A stretch of 64,000 nucleotides of DNA, from positions 43,597 to 107,596 of the IMG/VR virus record IMGVR_UViG_3300044613_003659; one strand, 5' to 3'. Numbering within the stretch: the stretch's first letter is position 1; each line of letters begins with the position of its first letter. Shown here in pieces: positions 13,176 through 20,758 of the stretch. The position numbers and the translations under genes are program-made. Under the pieces are notes generated by a model that had not been told where the DNA came from, ran no database searches, and worked only from the letters and a program-made list of their open reading frames with translations. This stretch comes from a virus.

Positions 13176-13733
13176 TTATATCACTAAATGTTTGAAATAA
13201 CTGTAATGTTGTTCAAGTGTCCAATTTTCAGAATCAATTTCTGTGCCATCATATGTAATAAATTGACTAGCAAAAACATTGCTGTAGCGACGAAATGGCA
13301 ACCACATGTCAGGAGTATGAGCAGCCCATCCGGCATCTTTTAATAACTCATGTTTGGATCTACTTAATCTTACTGTTGGTGCATTTAAACCTTGTTCAAC
13401 TGTGATTACATTTGCCAATATCAAATCACGTATCCTAGCTGCCGGTATGAGATGTTCAAAATCACAATCTTCGTCGGCGCCCACTTCGTAATAATGAGCT
13501 TTCATACCATCACGTTGTTTAATACAGTATTCATGATATCTGCGTAGATAGTAATCAATATCGTTGCGTATTTCTCTTAGCAACTGTTGATCATTCTCAA
13601 CGTTGTGATATTCTTCTACTAGCCTAACAATGTGCTTAGTGCAGTGTCCTGCTACCGTTCGATAGGTAGCAGGAGATCGCTGAGTCTTACCATAGTTTGG
13701 TGCAGTAAAATTTTCTAGCGATTCTTTAAGCAT
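13176..13733 (-). CDS. HNH/His-Me-finger-like protein
   Basis: 185 residues. The core DFEHLIPAARIRDLIL (His94), then Asn117 in EQGLNAPT, then SRSKHELL (His128) has the His-Asn-His order of HNH nucleases, though CxxC zinc knuckles are absent. Start taken at the ATG that overlaps the stop of the MutH-like gene by 8 nt, not the longer frame. It is the third gene of the ParB-like/MutH-like cassette, which suggests a joint DNA-cleavage function. The nuclease call is inference. Confidence 0.65.
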   Translation of the reverse strand: MLKESLENFTAPNYGKTQRSPATYRTVAGHCTKHIVRLVEEYHNVENDQQLLREIRNDIDYYLRRYHEYCIKQRDGMKAHYYEVGADEDCDFEHLIPAARIRDLILANVITVEQGLNAPTVRLSRSKHELLKDAGWAAHTPDMWLPFRRYSNVFASQFITYDGTEIDSENWTLEQHYSYFKHLVI

Positions 13734-14352
13734 GTTTAATAATTTGTGTAATAAAACTACCTTTGAAACTCCAAGCAGGATAATTGTATCCACAATATCC
13801 GCTTCCTTTATAAGACAAAGTTAAATAATCACCCGAAATAGTTCCACACTGTCTGAGATGAGCAGTCAAATTATCTCTTGATGTAGAGTATCTTTTAATT
13901 TGTCTACATATAAAACGATAATCACCATCTAGTTCTTTTTTTACATAGTCAGAAAGTAAATCAAGTTTACACATAGCCCAACCAAGCACTACATATTCAG
14001 GCTGCGGGTAATCAGTCAACTTGTCATATACAACAAAAAGAGTATTCTTCATTTTTCTGTAAGGCTCGCTGTCAAAAAAAGAATAATCGTCGGAAGTAAC
14101 AATTTTACGATGTTCTGATTCGGGCATTGTACCTATGCTAATTTTTTTACCCGGCCTTGTGGTTTTTAATTCCCACGAACCAAGGTCAGGACTCCTGTCA
14201 TTGTTTGGTAGAATTCCAAAGTTTCGTTCAATAAAAAATCCTACTCTGCCGGTATTATCGTGCATGGTTTGCGAAGAACCATCTTGTTCAATAATAAAAG
14301 GCTTTCTCAAATGCCCAATTCGTTCTTCAATATACTCTTTTGAAGTTTTCAT
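13726..14352 (-). CDS. MutH/Sau3AI-like PD-(D/E)xK endonuclease
   Basis: 208 residues. The N-terminal half has the MutH/Sau3AI core: GRVGFFIERNFGILPNN (Glu42), SPDLGSWELKTT (Asp56, Glu61, Lys63) and a following KKISIGT strand. MutH nicks and Sau3AI cuts at GATC. The gene overlaps the ParB-like gene by one base and the HNH-like gene by 8 nt. No methyltransferase is nearby, so it could degrade unmodified host or rival DNA if the phage DNA is modified. Target site is not known. Confidence 0.8.
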   Translation of the reverse strand: MKTSKEYIEERIGHLRKPFIIEQDGSSQTMHDNTGRVGFFIERNFGILPNNDRSPDLGSWELKTTRPGKKISIGTMPESEHRKIVTSDDYSFFDSEPYRKMKNTLFVVYDKLTDYPQPEYVVLGWAMCKLDLLSDYVKKELDGDYRFICRQIKRYSTSRDNLTAHLRQCGTISGDYLTLSYKGSGYCGYNYPAWSFKGSFITQIIKHA

Positions 14353-15404
14353 TAATTTTCCTCCGGGAATAGGCCTGGTGCAATATTGTTTGACTCAATA
14401 CCTATTTTACTGCCTTCCCCGTGATAGGGCAACACAATTGTGCCACCGTTGCGAATATACAACTCTCGCAAAAAGTTACTCATGGCCAACGGAGCATTCC
14501 AACCCGCACCCGGATGACTGTATTCCCATTGGGTCTTTGCTTTACTATGGATCCATTGCGAACTCTTGAATGTCTGTTTGCACTTGGCCAGAACTTCTCG
14601 CATCCAACCCTTGGGCAGCTGGTCCCGCACATTGGTGCTGGACAATCTATACAATTCGTACAATCCAATATAAACACCTTGATCAATTTCTTCCTGCATT
14701 TGAAAAGTTTCTTTAATTGCAGCAAGAATATCGTACAACACTTTGCCCTTTTCGTCGAGTTCAATACCTTTTTGTGCGTATTTAAAATGGCTAAAGAAAT
14801 ACTCGTTGTCACCACGCAAGGCAGCACTTCTACGAGTGTTTTTATCTTCGAGATCAATACCTAGTGCATCAAATTGGTCCTGCATGACTCGGGCACGAAC
14901 ATTCTTAATCTCTTTACTACCATTCTTATATCGTACCAAAGCGTTACGATGTAGATCGCCCGGACCCAGTCTACGAACACCTGTGTCGTTGAGCATTTCA
15001 AAAGCCAACGAAGGAAAATTGGGATCATCAGTTTCTACAATGGCACAAGGAATTTCTTTAAAGCCAAGCAAAGTGGCTGCAATAGTACGATGTTGTGCGT
15101 CATACAAAAAAATACGTCCATCACCACCAATGATACGGCATGCAGAACCCGGCGAGCAAATTCGCGGATCCCACTTCTTCATAATGTTTTTTATGTGCTC
15201 GTGTATTACGTCCCGTTGTACTTCGTAGTCAATGTAAAGATTGCCAATGGCAACCATGCTACTGGTAGGGAACGTATAGGAGTTTGCATGAGCAGCATTG
15301 CACCATACATCTAGTTGTTCTTGTGTTACGTTGAAATGAGATTTAAGGGTCTGCTCAACTTCAGCAGCAACATCGGTGAGTTTTCGAACAAGGCGCTTGG
15401 CCAT
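14352..15404 (-). CDS. ParB/Srx-fold protein
   Basis: 350 residues. YDAQHRTIAATLLGFKEIPCAIVETDD (around residues 101-127) matches the DGQHR motif of ParB/sulfiredoxin-fold and DGQHR proteins. The C-terminal two thirds are helical, with a GVRRLGPGDLHRN loop after the core. No HTH is evident, so it is not a chromosomal partition ParB; ParB-fold proteins can be CTPases, nucleases or modification sensors. The start has TAGGAG, and the leader carries hairpin GATGTA/TACATC. Confidence 0.75.
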   Translation of the reverse strand: MAKRLVRKLTDVAAEVEQTLKSHFNVTQEQLDVWCNAAHANSYTFPTSSMVAIGNLYIDYEVQRDVIHEHIKNIMKKWDPRICSPGSACRIIGGDGRIFLYDAQHRTIAATLLGFKEIPCAIVETDDPNFPSLAFEMLNDTGVRRLGPGDLHRNALVRYKNGSKEIKNVRARVMQDQFDALGIDLEDKNTRRSAALRGDNEYFFSHFKYAQKGIELDEKGKVLYDILAAIKETFQMQEEIDQGVYIGLYELYRLSSTNVRDQLPKGWMREVLAKCKQTFKSSQWIHSKAKTQWEYSHPGAGWNAPLAMSNFLRELYIRNGGTIVLPYHGEGSKIGIESNNIAPGLFPEEN

Positions 15405-15483
15405 ATAATATTCTCCTAGTTAATGATGTACAATACATCCTGGAATTAACCGCTCTGTGTACGTGTGACAGAACTAGTTAAAT

Positions 15484-15504
15484 AAGGCGGGACGAGCCCG
15501 CCTT
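15484..15504 (-). terminator. Terminator
   Basis: AAGGCGGG-CTCGT-CCCGCCTT stem followed by ATTTA, just past the stop of the gene at 15524. Confidence 0.75.
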
Positions 15505-15523
15505 ATGCTACAGTTTACAACTA

Positions 15524-15853
15524 TTAGGCTGTGACAGCAGTTTTTGCACCAGCACGGGCTTTGATAGCATCCATGCTTGGCTTGGCACCTTTGACTTTAA
15601 CAGTAGGTGCAGCATTGTATTTTGCATCAGCTGCATCAATGGCAGCAGCAAACTCTGGATTCTTGTAAAGATCCGTAGTCTTTAGATGTGTCACCAACTC
15701 GCCCTTGGTCATTGCACGTGGCAATTCAACAAGATTGATATCAGTGTCTGTCTTGGACAAGATCTTGACACGAGTCATGTCGCCAGCAAAGCGAACCTTG
15801 TACTGGCCTTTAGTTTTAGAAACACCACCAACGTTAAAAGTTTTGTCAGTCAT
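15524..15853 (-). CDS. Hypothetical protein (109 aa)
   Basis: Starts at the ATG after GGAGAG; an upstream in-frame ATG at 15931 lies before the promoter and is rejected. The N-terminal part is beta rich (KTFNVGGVSKTKGQYKVRF), the middle helical with KGELVTHLKTTDLY, and the C terminus is low-complexity and basic (KVKGAKPSMDAIKARAGAKTA). Possibly a nucleic-acid-binding or virion-associated protein; no family recognised. Confidence 0.75.
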   Translation of the reverse strand: MTDKTFNVGGVSKTKGQYKVRFAGDMTRVKILSKTDTDINLVELPRAMTKGELVTHLKTTDLYKNPEFAAAIDAADAKYNAAPTVKVKGAKPSMDAIKARAGAKTAVTA

Positions 15854-15910
15854 TTTATACTCTCCACAAGTAAGTTGAAAATTTAGATTACTGTTTGTAA
15901 CCATACCACT

Positions 15911-15939
15911 ATTATATTGCCATTCGAACAACAGGTCAA
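15911..15939 (-). promoter_or_regulatory. Sigma70 promoter
   Basis: TTGACC (15934-15939) and TATAAT (15911-15916), 17-nt spacer, followed by GTGGTATGG, as in the promoter set at 17439, 17834 and 20692. Confidence 0.85.
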
Positions 15940-15968
15940 CCTGTTTTTGGTCGGCAATTTAACCAAAA

Positions 15969-16097
15969 TCATTTACTAAGTTCTACTGCTTGAGTTTTGG
16001 TAACATTTACAGCCTTATCCAGCATACGAGCAATACCCGCAAAGCCAATGGTAGCTACCACAATGCCAAAAATGGTTCCGTAAATAAAAGTCTTCAT
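15969..16097 (-). CDS. Small membrane protein (42 aa)
   Basis: MKTFIYG followed by hydrophobic TIFGIVVATIGFAGIA, then an amphipathic KAVNVTKTQAVELSK tail. Start overlaps the upstream stop as TAATG. One transmembrane helix; role unknown. Confidence 0.75.
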   Translation of the reverse strand: MKTFIYGTIFGIVVATIGFAGIARMLDKAVNVTKTQAVELSK

Positions 16098-16249
16098 TAC
16101 TTTTCTCCTACATCTACACTAATTAACATGGCCAATCTATCAGCACAATCACGCAGATCCAAACTCAGTTGACCTTGGCCAATTTCGCGTTCAACTGATC
16201 TGGCGATGTCATGTAATTCAATCACTGACTGTTTTAATTGTTCGTACAT
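16097..16249 (-). CDS. Small helical protein (50 aa)
   Basis: Start taken at the ATG after AAGG rather than 18 codons earlier, where the frame would overlap the zinc-ribbon gene more deeply. Product is a helical hairpin: YEQLKQSVIELHDIARSVEREI and SLDLRDCADRLAMLISV. Unknown function. Confidence 0.65.
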   Translation of the reverse strand: MYEQLKQSVIELHDIARSVEREIGQGQLSLDLRDCADRLAMLISVDVGEK

Positions 16250-16448
16250 TTTTTGCCTTTGGAAACTTAGAACACCAAATACACTTGGTTGAGCTTGTAC
16301 CATAAAAGTAAAGACCTAGATCAGCAAATCGACCACCGCAGCCTTTACACTCATATGTTAACATTTCTGGCTCGTTTTGGTCAATTGGTCCATTTGCTGC
16401 TTCGTGCTGCTTTGGACCAAGTTCGCCAGTGATAGCCTGAGACTCCAT
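16218..16448 (-). CDS. Zinc-ribbon protein (76 aa)
   Basis: Two CxxC knuckles, CKGC and CIWC, 21 residues apart make a zinc ribbon in the second half. The N-terminal 25 residues are acidic and disordered (ITGELGPKQHEAANGP). Start overlaps the upstream stop as TAATG. Confidence 0.8.
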   Translation of the reverse strand: MESQAITGELGPKQHEAANGPIDQNEPEMLTYECKGCGGRFADLGLYFYGTSSTKCIWCSKFPKAKNVRTIKTVSD

Positions 16449-16609
16449 TAGTTGTAACCAACTTCAAAATCAGGCTCTAACATGTCGGCTTCAAGTACGG
16501 CGTCCTGATAGTTAGTAGCATTAAGCAAAATTGTCTGTCCATGCAAGAAACAGGCCATATACACACCAGTAGACTCGTCGCGTTCTACACTGATCAAAAA
16601 ATTAGCCAT
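16448..16609 (-). CDS. Hypothetical protein (53 aa)
   Basis: NFLISVERDESTGVYMACFLHGQTILL followed by NYQDAVLEADM: a beta hairpin plus helix. Coupled to both neighbours through TAATG overlaps, which is the best support for it. Unknown role. Confidence 0.75.
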   Translation of the reverse strand: MANFLISVERDESTGVYMACFLHGQTILLNATNYQDAVLEADMLEPDFEVGYN

Positions 16610-16794
16610 TACCATTTACCTCCAGTTTGATTGACGTCTAGCAACATGTCATTGTCTTGAAATGCTGCACTCAGTTGTGTTTCTAATACATCTGCTCTAG
16701 TAGGATAATCAGTTACAAGAATCTGTGCAAGTTGTACGATGCTCTGATTAGACAAAAGAGCTAATTCATTAGCAAGAATTTCAAGTCTGTTCAT
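16609..16794 (-). CDS. Hypothetical helical protein (61 aa)
   Basis: Amphipathic helices RLEILANELALLSNQSIVQL and YPTRADVLETQLSAAF. Coupled to the next gene by TAATG and to the previous by ATGA. No family recognised. Confidence 0.75.
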   Translation of the reverse strand: MNRLEILANELALLSNQSIVQLAQILVTDYPTRADVLETQLSAAFQDNDMLLDVNQTGGKW

Positions 16795-16964
16795 AGTTCG
16801 TCCAAGTTGATATCACTCAGTTCTTTGGGTTTAGCCTGCGGCCTGCCCCATGCGCTTTGACCTACTTCAGGAGAGCTTTTACCCAACGGTATCTGTTGAA
16901 TCTCTCCTCCATTGGCCAAAAAATCTCGAATGGCCTGTTCATAAAGTTCTTTGTCTAATTTCAT
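16791..16964 (-). CDS. Hypothetical protein (57 aa)
   Basis: A helix (KELYEQAIRDFLANGG) followed by an extended proline-rich region IQQIPLGKSSPE. ATGA overlap with the next gene and TAATG with the previous one. Unknown role. Confidence 0.75.
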   Translation of the reverse strand: MKLDKELYEQAIRDFLANGGEIQQIPLGKSSPEVGQSAWGRPQAKPKELSDINLDEL

Positions 16965-17155
16965 TACATATTCCCATAATGTTCTGCATCCAGATCGGCT
17001 GCATGTTCAGCATAATACGTTGGATCTTCGATTTCGTCAAGTATGTCCAACACTTGGCGTACAGAAAGTCCCACGTGATCTGCAATAGCCTGTATTTGCA
17101 TACCAGCGAAATCCAACTCACGGATTTCTTGATCAATGTGTTTCCAATAAGTCAT
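16964..17155 (-). CDS. Small HTH-like protein (63 aa)
   Basis: Residues 17-45 (GMQIQAIADHVGLSVRQVLDIL) have helix-turn-helix spacing. Start set at the ATG after the upstream stop, not 12 codons earlier inside it. C-terminal part is acidic. Possibly a regulator; same fold pattern as genes at 47632 and 47738. Confidence 0.7.
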   Translation of the reverse strand: MTYWKHIDQEIRELDFAGMQIQAIADHVGLSVRQVLDILDEIEDPTYYAEHAADLDAEHYGNM

Positions 17156-17156
17156 A

Positions 17157-17408
17157 TTAACCCCAATCTTTCTTATCGCCGAAACGTTCATTCCATTCGT
17201 AACCGGCCATATACTCAGCTACACTGGCCTCATCCTTGACTTCTACTCGCGGACCTGAGTCGCCGCCTACGCCACCAAAGTGAGCCAACGGCGCACGATG
17301 GTAGTAGCTGTCAGCTGAACCACGATCATACAGACTGCCATGGTTGGCACGAACAAATTGCCATTGTTCCTTGAGGATTTTAAATACACGTTCTTTTTCT
17401 GCTTGCAC
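17157..17408 (-). CDS. Hypothetical protein (83 aa), GTG start
   Basis: GTG start lies 6 nt after AAGGAG; the TTG two codons upstream touches the ribosome site. N-terminal helix (KERVFKILKEQWQFV) followed by a Gly/Ser-rich loop (HFGGVGGDSGPRVEV) and an acidic helix. First gene of a long coupled run ending at 15969. Unknown function. Confidence 0.7.
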   Translation of the reverse strand: MQAEKERVFKILKEQWQFVRANHGSLYDRGSADSYYHRAPLAHFGGVGGDSGPRVEVKDEASVAEYMAGYEWNERFGDKKDWG

Positions 17409-17438
17409 AATCAACTCCTTATTAATTACTATACCACA

Positions 17439-17467
17439 ATTATAACAAAATGGGTCTTTATGGTCAA
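17439..17467 (-). promoter_or_regulatory. Sigma70 promoter, repeated family
   Basis: TTGACC (17462-17467), TATAAT (17439-17444), 17-nt spacer, followed by GGTATAGTAATTAATAAGGAG-type leader shared with 17834, 20692 and 63244. Confidence 0.9.
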
Positions 17468-17471
17468 CTCA

Positions 17472-17801
17472 TTAATTCTTAGGAATACGATACGTAATAC
17501 CTTGGGCTGTTACAACTTTTGCAATACCTTCAACCGCATAGTCCTCTTCCAACAATGCTAAATTGCGGCGGTCCTTGACCCGTGGATTTTCTACCTTGAT
17601 AGTAATAAATTTGGCACGTGGGTTAATATAAAAGTTCTTAGCGGAGTAGCAAAGTTCTAGAGCCAACTTCATACGCTCGGCTCTAACACGTTCGGCTTCT
17701 GTGTAATGACTCCACATTGCCGCAGCTCGCATACGAGCGTCGCGGGCAGCGGCATAAGCATAAAAACCAGCACTACGAGTTTCTAGTTCACGCTCTTGCA
17801 T
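17472..17801 (-). CDS. Hypothetical protein (109 aa)
   Basis: Strongly helical, Arg/Ala-rich N-terminal half (YAAARDARMRAAAMWSHYTEAERVRAERM), then a beta region FITIKVENPRVKDRRNLALLEEDYAV ending in ITYRIPKN. Its AAGGAGTAGC site and promoter 17834-17862 make it a single-gene unit. No family recognised. Confidence 0.75.
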   Translation of the reverse strand: MQERELETRSAGFYAYAAARDARMRAAAMWSHYTEAERVRAERMKLALELCYSAKNFYINPRAKFITIKVENPRVKDRRNLALLEEDYAVEGIAKVVTAQGITYRIPKN

Positions 17802-17833
17802 TTTTGCTACTCCTTATTAGTTACTATACCAAT

Positions 17834-17862
17834 ATTATAGCAAAACGGTGAATTATGGTCAA
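17834..17862 (-). promoter_or_regulatory. Sigma70 promoter, repeated family
   Basis: TTGACC (17857-17862) and TATAAT (17834-17839), 17-nt spacer. The -35 overlaps the stop of the 34-aa peptide gene. Confidence 0.9.
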
Positions 17863-17963
17863 CCCAAAAGATTCTGTGCTAAAATGTTGCCCAAAAGCAA
17901 CAAAATTGCCGAGGTTGCAAAGATAGCAACAAAAGTTGCAATTAATTTAACGGTAGAAATCAT
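17859..17963 (-). CDS. Membrane micro-peptide (34 aa) coupled to the Rieske oxygenase
   Basis: The ATG overlaps the oxygenase stop as ATGA. Nearly the whole peptide is one membrane helix (KLIATFVAIFATSAILLLL), followed by GNILAQNLLG. Coupling suggests equal production with the oxygenase, perhaps as a membrane tether. It ends inside the -35 of the next promoter. Confidence 0.7.
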   Translation of the reverse strand: MISTVKLIATFVAIFATSAILLLLGNILAQNLLG

Positions 17964-19006
17964 ACAAAAGTCATAACATAGTTGTCGTAGTATTTGTAGA
18001 AATAATTAAGACCTAATTCCATTGGATCGTGGACAGGTCCACTGTCGGTGGTGCCTCTACGGTCAAGTTGTCGTCTACCACGATCCATACGTTCGGCAAT
18101 TTCGTCATCTTCATCACAGGTCTCCATGTACGCAGCCTGATGTGCTGCTACAAAGTCTGCTTCAAAATGAGCTATTTCTTCCGGGTAGTAAAATTCAACA
18201 ATGTTTCTTGTTCGTTGCGGACCTTCGGGCCATAGTGTTGAAATAACAAGCACCTCTGGATACCACTCTACCATGACATTAGGATAGATGGTCAACCAAA
18301 TAGCACCAAAGTCAGGTAGTGCACCACGCCTGTAGTCTAACAAAGCTTTATGCCATGTTTTATAAACAGACGTGCCTGGTGTTTTTAATTGATTGCTGAT
18401 ACCCACACTTTGTACACTGTACCATTCGCCAAATTGCCAATCTAATTTATTGCAGTCAACAAAATTACCAAGTCCTGGATGAAATGGAACCACATGGTAA
18501 TCATCCATGTACACTTCAATGAACGTTTTCCAGTTGTAATTGCATACATGTTCTTTTCTAGAATGGAAAACATAACCGGTAAAATCAAAATACCGACCTA
18601 ATCGCATGGTATTCAAATCTGATTCTAAATCTGCTATACCGCGACCAAAGTATAATCCGTTCCATGTTTGAGTGCCAAATTTTGTCAAATGCCTTTCCGG
18701 ACAAGGATCAAAGTGCGGCGCACCAATTAACTTACCTTCCAAGTCATAAGTCCAACCGTGTAACGGACAAACAATGTTGGCTGTGGTACCGGACCGATTC
18801 AACATCACAGCCTGTCTATGCCTACAGGTATTTGATATACATTCAATGCCATTCTTGTTACGAATTAACATTCGTGCCGAATCTTCTTGTGGCAATGTAT
18901 GGTAATTGTCTACAAGAAGTTCGTGTGCAAAATACGGTGCGTGTTTGAACAAAATTTGCTCACGACGTAAAATATCGTCGTCAAAGTAAAAATGGCTGTA
19001 TTTCAT
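17960..19006 (-). CDS. Rieske non-heme iron oxygenase, alpha-subunit type
   Basis: 348 residues. The N-terminal Rieske domain binds a 2Fe-2S cluster through CRHR (Cys61, His63) and CPLHGW (Cys80, His83). The catalytic domain has DDYHVVPFH (His171, His176), with an Asp near residue 295 as the likely third mononuclear-iron ligand. Length and layout match ring-hydroxylating dioxygenases and choline-monooxygenase-like enzymes; substrate cannot be told. No reductase or ferredoxin gene is nearby, so it would borrow host electron carriers. It sits among small phage genes and is coupled to a membrane peptide. Confidence 0.9.
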   Translation of the reverse strand: MKYSHFYFDDDILRREQILFKHAPYFAHELLVDNYHTLPQEDSARMLIRNKNGIECISNTCRHRQAVMLNRSGTTANIVCPLHGWTYDLEGKLIGAPHFDPCPERHLTKFGTQTWNGLYFGRGIADLESDLNTMRLGRYFDFTGYVFHSRKEHVCNYNWKTFIEVYMDDYHVVPFHPGLGNFVDCNKLDWQFGEWYSVQSVGISNQLKTPGTSVYKTWHKALLDYRRGALPDFGAIWLTIYPNVMVEWYPEVLVISTLWPEGPQRTRNIVEFYYPEEIAHFEADFVAAHQAAYMETCDEDDEIAERMDRGRRQLDRRGTTDSGPVHDPMELGLNYFYKYYDNYVMTFV

Positions 19007-19012
19007 TTATTT

Positions 19013-19276
19013 TCATGTAATCTTTGTAGTGTTTAACTGTCTATCATATTGAGATTCAATGCTGTTACTTGGTTCTAGTCCTTTGTATTTAACCGAACTT
19101 TCTACTGGTAGTCCAAAACGCTGCCTGATGTTTTGGCGGTCGGCCTGACTCATACACATTCTGGCACATTCTTCTGCGATCATTTCGCCAAATCTGCGTC
19201 CGGTATTCGTCCATAAGGAACTGTGATAGATATTAAAATGTGCCCTATCGGCGATTTCTTTAAAAGGGTCGTCCAT
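19013..19276 (-). CDS. Hypothetical protein (87 aa), MIAEECA family
   Basis: Start at the ATG after GAGGT, one base beyond the upstream stop. Central helix RRFGEMIAEECARMC matches the FAELIVKECC helix of the protein at 19481, so the two are paralogues, a type common in T4-like phages. The C-terminal third is polar. Confidence 0.75.
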   Translation of the reverse strand: MDDPFKEIADRAHFNIYHSSLWTNTGRRFGEMIAEECARMCMSQADRQNIRQRFGLPVESSVKYKGLEPSNSIESQYDRQLNTTKIT

Positions 19277-19277
19277 A

Positions 19278-19481
19278 TTACCTCGATAGCATTCGTGTAA
19301 GTTCACAATGAAGTTCATTGACTTCGTCTTGTGGTACATAAAAATCTGTAGTAGGATCCCAATACTCTCCTACTTTGACATCATAATATAGCACACGACC
19401 TGTTGCAAAATAAAATGGACCTTCCAATCCTTTACGTGGTAGCCAACGTTCGTCACGCTTGCCGAGTACGGTGTATCCCAT
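19278..19481 (-). CDS. Hypothetical protein (67 aa)
   Basis: Beta-rich start (GYTVLGKRDERWLP), aromatic YFATGRVLYYDVKVGEYWDP, then an acidic helix. Coupled by TAATG to the previous gene. Unknown function. Confidence 0.75.
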   Translation of the reverse strand: MGYTVLGKRDERWLPRKGLEGPFYFATGRVLYYDVKVGEYWDPTTDFYVPQDEVNELHCELTRMLSR

Positions 19482-19690
19482 TATTCAACTCCAAAATGTT
19501 TTTTTATTTCCCGAACAGTCAAGTTCACAGGATATTTAACTTCAAAGTCAATCATCAATTGACAACATTCTTTGACAATCAATTCGGCGAACTTTTGATT
19601 GTATTGTTCAATCCACAGTTCCGGACTCAGTATGCCTTGCGGCACCTGTGTTTTTGCTTGCTCGGCCAACTGTTGAATCAGTTCAGACAT
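19481..19690 (-). CDS. Hypothetical protein (69 aa), paralogue of 19013
   Basis: ELIQQLAEQAKTQ then KFAELIVKECCQLMIDFE, the helix shared with the gene at 19013. C-terminal EVKYPVNLTVREIKKHFGVE. Start is the second ATG, overlapping the upstream stop as TGATG. Confidence 0.75.
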   Translation of the reverse strand: MSELIQQLAEQAKTQVPQGILSPELWIEQYNQKFAELIVKECCQLMIDFEVKYPVNLTVREIKKHFGVE

Positions 19691-20031
19691 CAATCCAACC
19701 TTGATCCTGCGTAGGCATCGAATCCATACTTGCGGAACACATCGGCCGCAGCTCTGGCACCTGTTTCCAGTGTATCAATGTTCTGCACTGGATAACCTGC
19801 CGGATTCCAAAGTTGGAATGCCTTGGTATAGTCTTGACGCACACCAGCGGCCTTGAGCATTTTGCCCAACTTGGTATTGCCTTTTACCTTATAAATATTG
19901 GTCCAAGCAAAACCACAAGCATACTGATCTACGCCGCCTAACTTGACACGAAAAAACTCATCCGCAGCCGCATAGGCAGCATCTCTAGCTTCGCGCACAA
20001 TTGAGTTAACTTGTTCTTGTGTAAAGTCCAT
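19690..20031 (-). CDS. Hypothetical protein (113 aa)
   Basis: Helical N terminus (QVNSIVREARDAAYAAADEFFR), a YACGFAWTNIYKVKGNTKLGKML core and a C-terminal AAADVFRKYGFDAYAGSRLD. The latter looks like a compact helix-strand module. TAATG/TGATG overlaps on both sides. No function assignable. Confidence 0.75.
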   Translation of the reverse strand: MDFTQEQVNSIVREARDAAYAAADEFFRVKLGGVDQYACGFAWTNIYKVKGNTKLGKMLKAAGVRQDYTKAFQLWNPAGYPVQNIDTLETGARAAADVFRKYGFDAYAGSRLD

Positions 20032-20204
20032 TACGCTGCCTCCCTCATAACATAACCTTCCGCCACATTAAAAAGATTACTACGCTGCCAGTCCCAAAGA
20101 TCATTTATACGATTATACACAGGACCAAATGGATATTCATTACCGTCGGCAGTATAAACTACAGTCTGCCAACCACCTGGTACATTTGCACAGGTAATTT
20201 TCAT
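20031..20204 (-). CDS. Hypothetical protein (57 aa)
   Basis: Start after AGGGGA, preferred over an ATG 11 codons upstream. Short beta protein: GWQTVVYTADGNEYPFG then a helix (LWDWQRSNLFNVAEGY). Coupled to the next gene. Confidence 0.7.
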   Translation of the reverse strand: MKITCANVPGGWQTVVYTADGNEYPFGPVYNRINDLWDWQRSNLFNVAEGYVMREAA

Positions 20205-20205
20205 T

Positions 20206-20349
20206 TTATTTCCCCTTGAATACTTTTCGGACATCACTTAGTGATACCTGCAACTCGAGTGCAATAAAGTCTATGGTTTCGTCCAATTTGCCTTTTGGGT
20301 CTTCTAGGATGTCTGCCAATTGTCTTACTTGTTTTTCAAATTTGCTCAT
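20206..20349 (-). CDS. Small helical protein (47 aa)
   Basis: KFEKQVRQLADILEDPKGKLDETIDFIALELQVSLSD: two helices resembling a minimal HTH, then a basic tail. AAGGAG-type site upstream; ends 1 nt before the next start. Unknown role. Confidence 0.7.
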   Translation of the reverse strand: MSKFEKQVRQLADILEDPKGKLDETIDFIALELQVSLSDVRKVFKGK

Positions 20350-20366
20350 TTTAATCTCCTTGACGA

Positions 20367-20660
20367 TTACATGCTGTAAAAAGATTCGCTGGACGGCGAG
20401 CAGTAGTACGGAGTATCGTAACGCTCTTGAAACTCCTTACCAGTCACCAAGTTCTTGCGGGTTACAAAAGTTTCGTACACATGAGCAACGAAACCTTCGG
20501 TACGGAAGCTTTCTGCTACATTCCAAACCGTGCTGTAATTACAATTTAAATCTACGACCTTGACAAAACGAAGTCCTGCCTTGTTGCGACCAAATCGCTC
20601 GTCTTTGCGGATACGCTTGTCGGATTTGTAAACTTCTACGGTATAAGCAACTTTGGACAT
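20367..20660 (-). CDS. Hypothetical protein (97 aa)
   Basis: Beta-rich and basic: KVAYTVEVYKSDKRIRKDERFGRNKAG, then FVKVVDLNCNYSTVWNVAESF. Probably a small nucleic-acid or protein-binding fold. AAGGAGCCGAAG site, under promoter 20692-20720. No family recognised. Confidence 0.75.
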   Translation of the reverse strand: MSKVAYTVEVYKSDKRIRKDERFGRNKAGLRFVKVVDLNCNYSTVWNVAESFRTEGFVAHVYETFVTRKNLVTGKEFQERYDTPYYCSPSSESFYSM

Positions 20661-20691
20661 CTTCGGCTCCTTGTTTATTTACTATACCTAA

Positions 20692-20720
20692 ATTATACAG
20701 AAATGGTGAATTATGGTCTA
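20692..20720 (-). promoter_or_regulatory. Sigma70 promoter, repeated family
   Basis: TAGACC (20715-20720) and TATAAT (20692-20697), 17-nt spacer, with the shared GGTATAGTAA leader. Confidence 0.85.
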
Positions 20721-20758
20721 CCAAAATAAATTGTTGCTAAAATCGCAATAAAAGTTGC

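Noticed and set aside
14421-15314. Several plus-strand frames of 74-161 codons opposite the ParB-like gene
   Set aside because: Antisense shadows caused by codon bias of the minus gene.
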